A stretch of 64,000 nt of DNA, from the NCBI GenBank assembly GCA_038526735.1, contig JBCBGM010000006.1, forward strand, positions 1 through 64,000. Reading direction: 5' to 3'. The notes under the pieces are model-generated. The model ran no database searches. It was not told the DNA's origin and saw only the letters and a list, made by a program, of their open reading frames with translations. This DNA comes from Rubricella sp038526735 (lineage in GTDB: Bacteria > Pseudomonadota > Alphaproteobacteria > Rhodobacterales > Rhodobacteraceae). Below are positions 62,962-64,000 of this stretch, piece after piece; position 1 is the first letter of the stretch, and each line of letters opens with the position of its first letter. A program made the position numbers and the translations under genes.

Positions 62962-63507
62962 TTAGGCGGTCACCGGAAAGAGCGCTTGCGCGGCTTTCTC
63001 GACGGCCACATCCAGCGGACCGGAATTGTCGATCTCGATGATGTTGAGGTGCTCAGGCAGTGGCTGAGAGGGTCTAGAGAGCCGCCGCGCAATCTCCTCA
63101 ACGCTTTCACGCCCGCGCCCGGCGAGGCGGGCCGCCAAAACCTCCGGCCGCGTCGTGATGTGCAGCACCAACACACGCTCGAACCGCTGCGCCGCCTCTC
63201 CCAGAACACTGCGAGACAGATTGGCCAGAATATCCCGCCCAGCCTCAAGCTCGGCAAAAACAGACTGCGGAATGCCGTAGCGCAGATCATGCGCGCCCCA
63301 GTGCAGGGCATAGACCCCGGCAGACGCACGCATCTCAAACTCAGCGTCGGATATCGCCGTGTAGTCCTCACCACCTTGCTCTGGCGCGCGGGTGATATCC
63401 CGGCGCACCCGCAAAACATCCGGGCAGCGCGCGCAAAGGCCGTCCATCACGCTGTCTTTGCCAACGCCCGATGGGCCCACCACCGCGATGAAGCGGCCCA
63501 CGGTCAC
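62962..63507 (-). CDS. phnN: Ribose 1,5-bisphosphate phosphokinase PhnN
   Basis: 181 aa P-loop kinase, guanylate-kinase-like. Walker A is GPSGVGKDS (about residues 12-20), followed by RRDITRAPEQGGEDYTAISDAEF. It converts ribose 1,5-bisphosphate to PRPP, recycling the sugar left by C-P lyase. It starts with GTG in a GTGA overlap with phnL. Confidence 0.94.
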   Translation of the reverse strand: MTVGRFIAVVGPSGVGKDSVMDGLCARCPDVLRVRRDITRAPEQGGEDYTAISDAEFEMRASAGVYALHWGAHDLRYGIPQSVFAELEAGRDILANLSRSVLGEAAQRFERVLVLHITTRPEVLAARLAGRGRESVEEIARRLSRPSQPLPEHLNIIEIDNSGPLDVAVEKAAQALFPVTA

Positions 63508-64000
63508 GCGGCGCGCCGTGCAAAGGATGAGACGTCAATCTCGCGGTCCGCCACCCGCTCCCGCGCGCCCTTGTCGTGAAAGATGCCGACGATAGCGACG
63601 CCCGCGGCCTTGGCCTCTTCGATCAGGCTGAGCACGGTTTCGCGGTTGGTGGGGTCGAGGCTCGCGGTGGGCTCATCAAGCAACAGCGCCGGGTAGCGAT
63701 GCGCAAAGCCGCGCGCGATGTTCACCCGCTGCTGCTCTCCGCCCGAAAAGGTGGTGGGCGACAAGCTCCAGAGCGTTTCGGGGATGCGCAGGCGTGTGAG
63801 CAGGTCTTTGGCCCGCGCGAGCGCGTTTTCCTCAGCTACGCCGAGTGCCAAAAGTGGCTCCGCCACAACCTCAAGTGTCGGCACGCGCGGCACGACCCGC
63901 AAGAACTGGCTCACATAGCCCAACATCTCTCGCCGCAGGGCAAGGATCTCGCGCGGCTCCGCCTCTGTCAGCGTGACATCTCCGATCCGCACACGGCCAC
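63504..64000 (-). CDS. phnL: C-P lyase subunit PhnL, partial
   Basis: Only the C-terminal about 165 residues are inside the window; the N-terminus and Walker A lie beyond the right edge. Visible are the Q-loop region MLGYVSQFLRVVPRVPTLEVVAEPLL, the ABC signature FSGGEQQRVNIARG, Walker B LLLDEPTASLD and the switch histidine in GIFHDKGARERVADR, all typical of PhnL (close to PhnK, but PhnL precedes PhnN). It associates with PhnGHI in the first step of phosphonate activation. Confidence 0.92.
   Translation of the reverse strand, partial: GRVRIGDVTLTEAEPREILALRREMLGYVSQFLRVVPRVPTLEVVAEPLLALGVAEENALARAKDLLTRLRIPETLWSLSPTTFSGGEQQRVNIARGFAHRYPALLLDEPTASLDPTNRETVLSLIEEAKAAGVAIVGIFHDKGARERVADREIDVSSFARRAA

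Overview
The window looks like chromosomal DNA from a high-GC alphaproteobacterium, most likely the Rhodobacterales (Roseobacter group). The reasons are the iscR-suf operon headed by an IscR that lacks the cluster cysteines, an Irr-type ICE box, a class II (B12-dependent) ribonucleotide reductase as nrdJ, the pyrH-frr-uppS-cdsA-dxr-rseP-bamA-skp-fabZ-lpxA-lpxI-lpxB block, a C-P lyase (phn) locus, tandem Hint/RTX proteins, and GC-rich palindromic intergenic elements. I saw no tRNA, rRNA, CRISPR array, prophage, IS element or origin.

Layout. 1-3.9 kb: fragment of a small exported protein, a 3-hydroxyisobutyrate-dehydrogenase-like enzyme, and a divergent penicillin-acylase-family hydrolase. 3.9-14.2 kb: one long minus-strand iron-sulfur assembly operon, iscR - cysteine desulfurase - sufB - [FkbM methyltransferase - 75-aa membrane protein - glycosyltransferase-like protein] - sufC - sufD - [three Yip1-like membrane proteins] - sufS. 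Most junctions overlap by a few bases, so the non-Suf genes are expressed with the Suf genes. An ICE box precedes iscR. 14.3-17.9 kb: alpha/beta hydrolase, anmK, tyrS, and a 74-aa Ala/Ser/Lys-rich protein among large inverted repeats. 18-21.9 kb: nrdJ with a candidate tandem pair of NrdR boxes. 22-27.9 kb: Rieske oxygenase with a small coupled ORF, galM-like and Ldh-family genes, and a coupled pair of PLP (Cys/Met) enzyme and cytochrome P450.

28-32 kb: a peptide/nickel-type ABC importer (binding protein plus two permeases) with no ATPase gene beside it. 32-43.6 kb (minus): the envelope-biogenesis block covering UMP kinase, ribosome recycling, undecaprenyl-PP and CDP-DAG synthesis, DXP reductoisomerase, RseP, BamA, Skp-like chaperone, FabZ and lipid A synthesis. 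43.7-49.8 kb: three tandem paralogues, each with a conserved N-terminal domain, RTX calcium-binding repeats and a C-terminal Hint domain. 49.7-55.1 kb: YitT-family membrane protein, trigger factor, DEAD-box helicase, VOC protein, aldo/keto reductase.

55-64 kb: phosphonate locus. phnD-phnC-phnE-phnE-acetyltransferase runs on the minus strand. A divergent Pho-box-like region separates it from a plus-strand pair, a divergent PhnM paralogue and a TIM-barrel epimerase/isomerase-like protein. These meet a canonical phnM-phnN-phnL set on the minus strand; phnL is cut by the window edge, and phnGHIJK presumably lie just beyond. The most unusual units are the PhnM-paralogue/TIM-barrel pair, the non-Suf genes inside the suf operon, and the triplicated Hint-RTX proteins.
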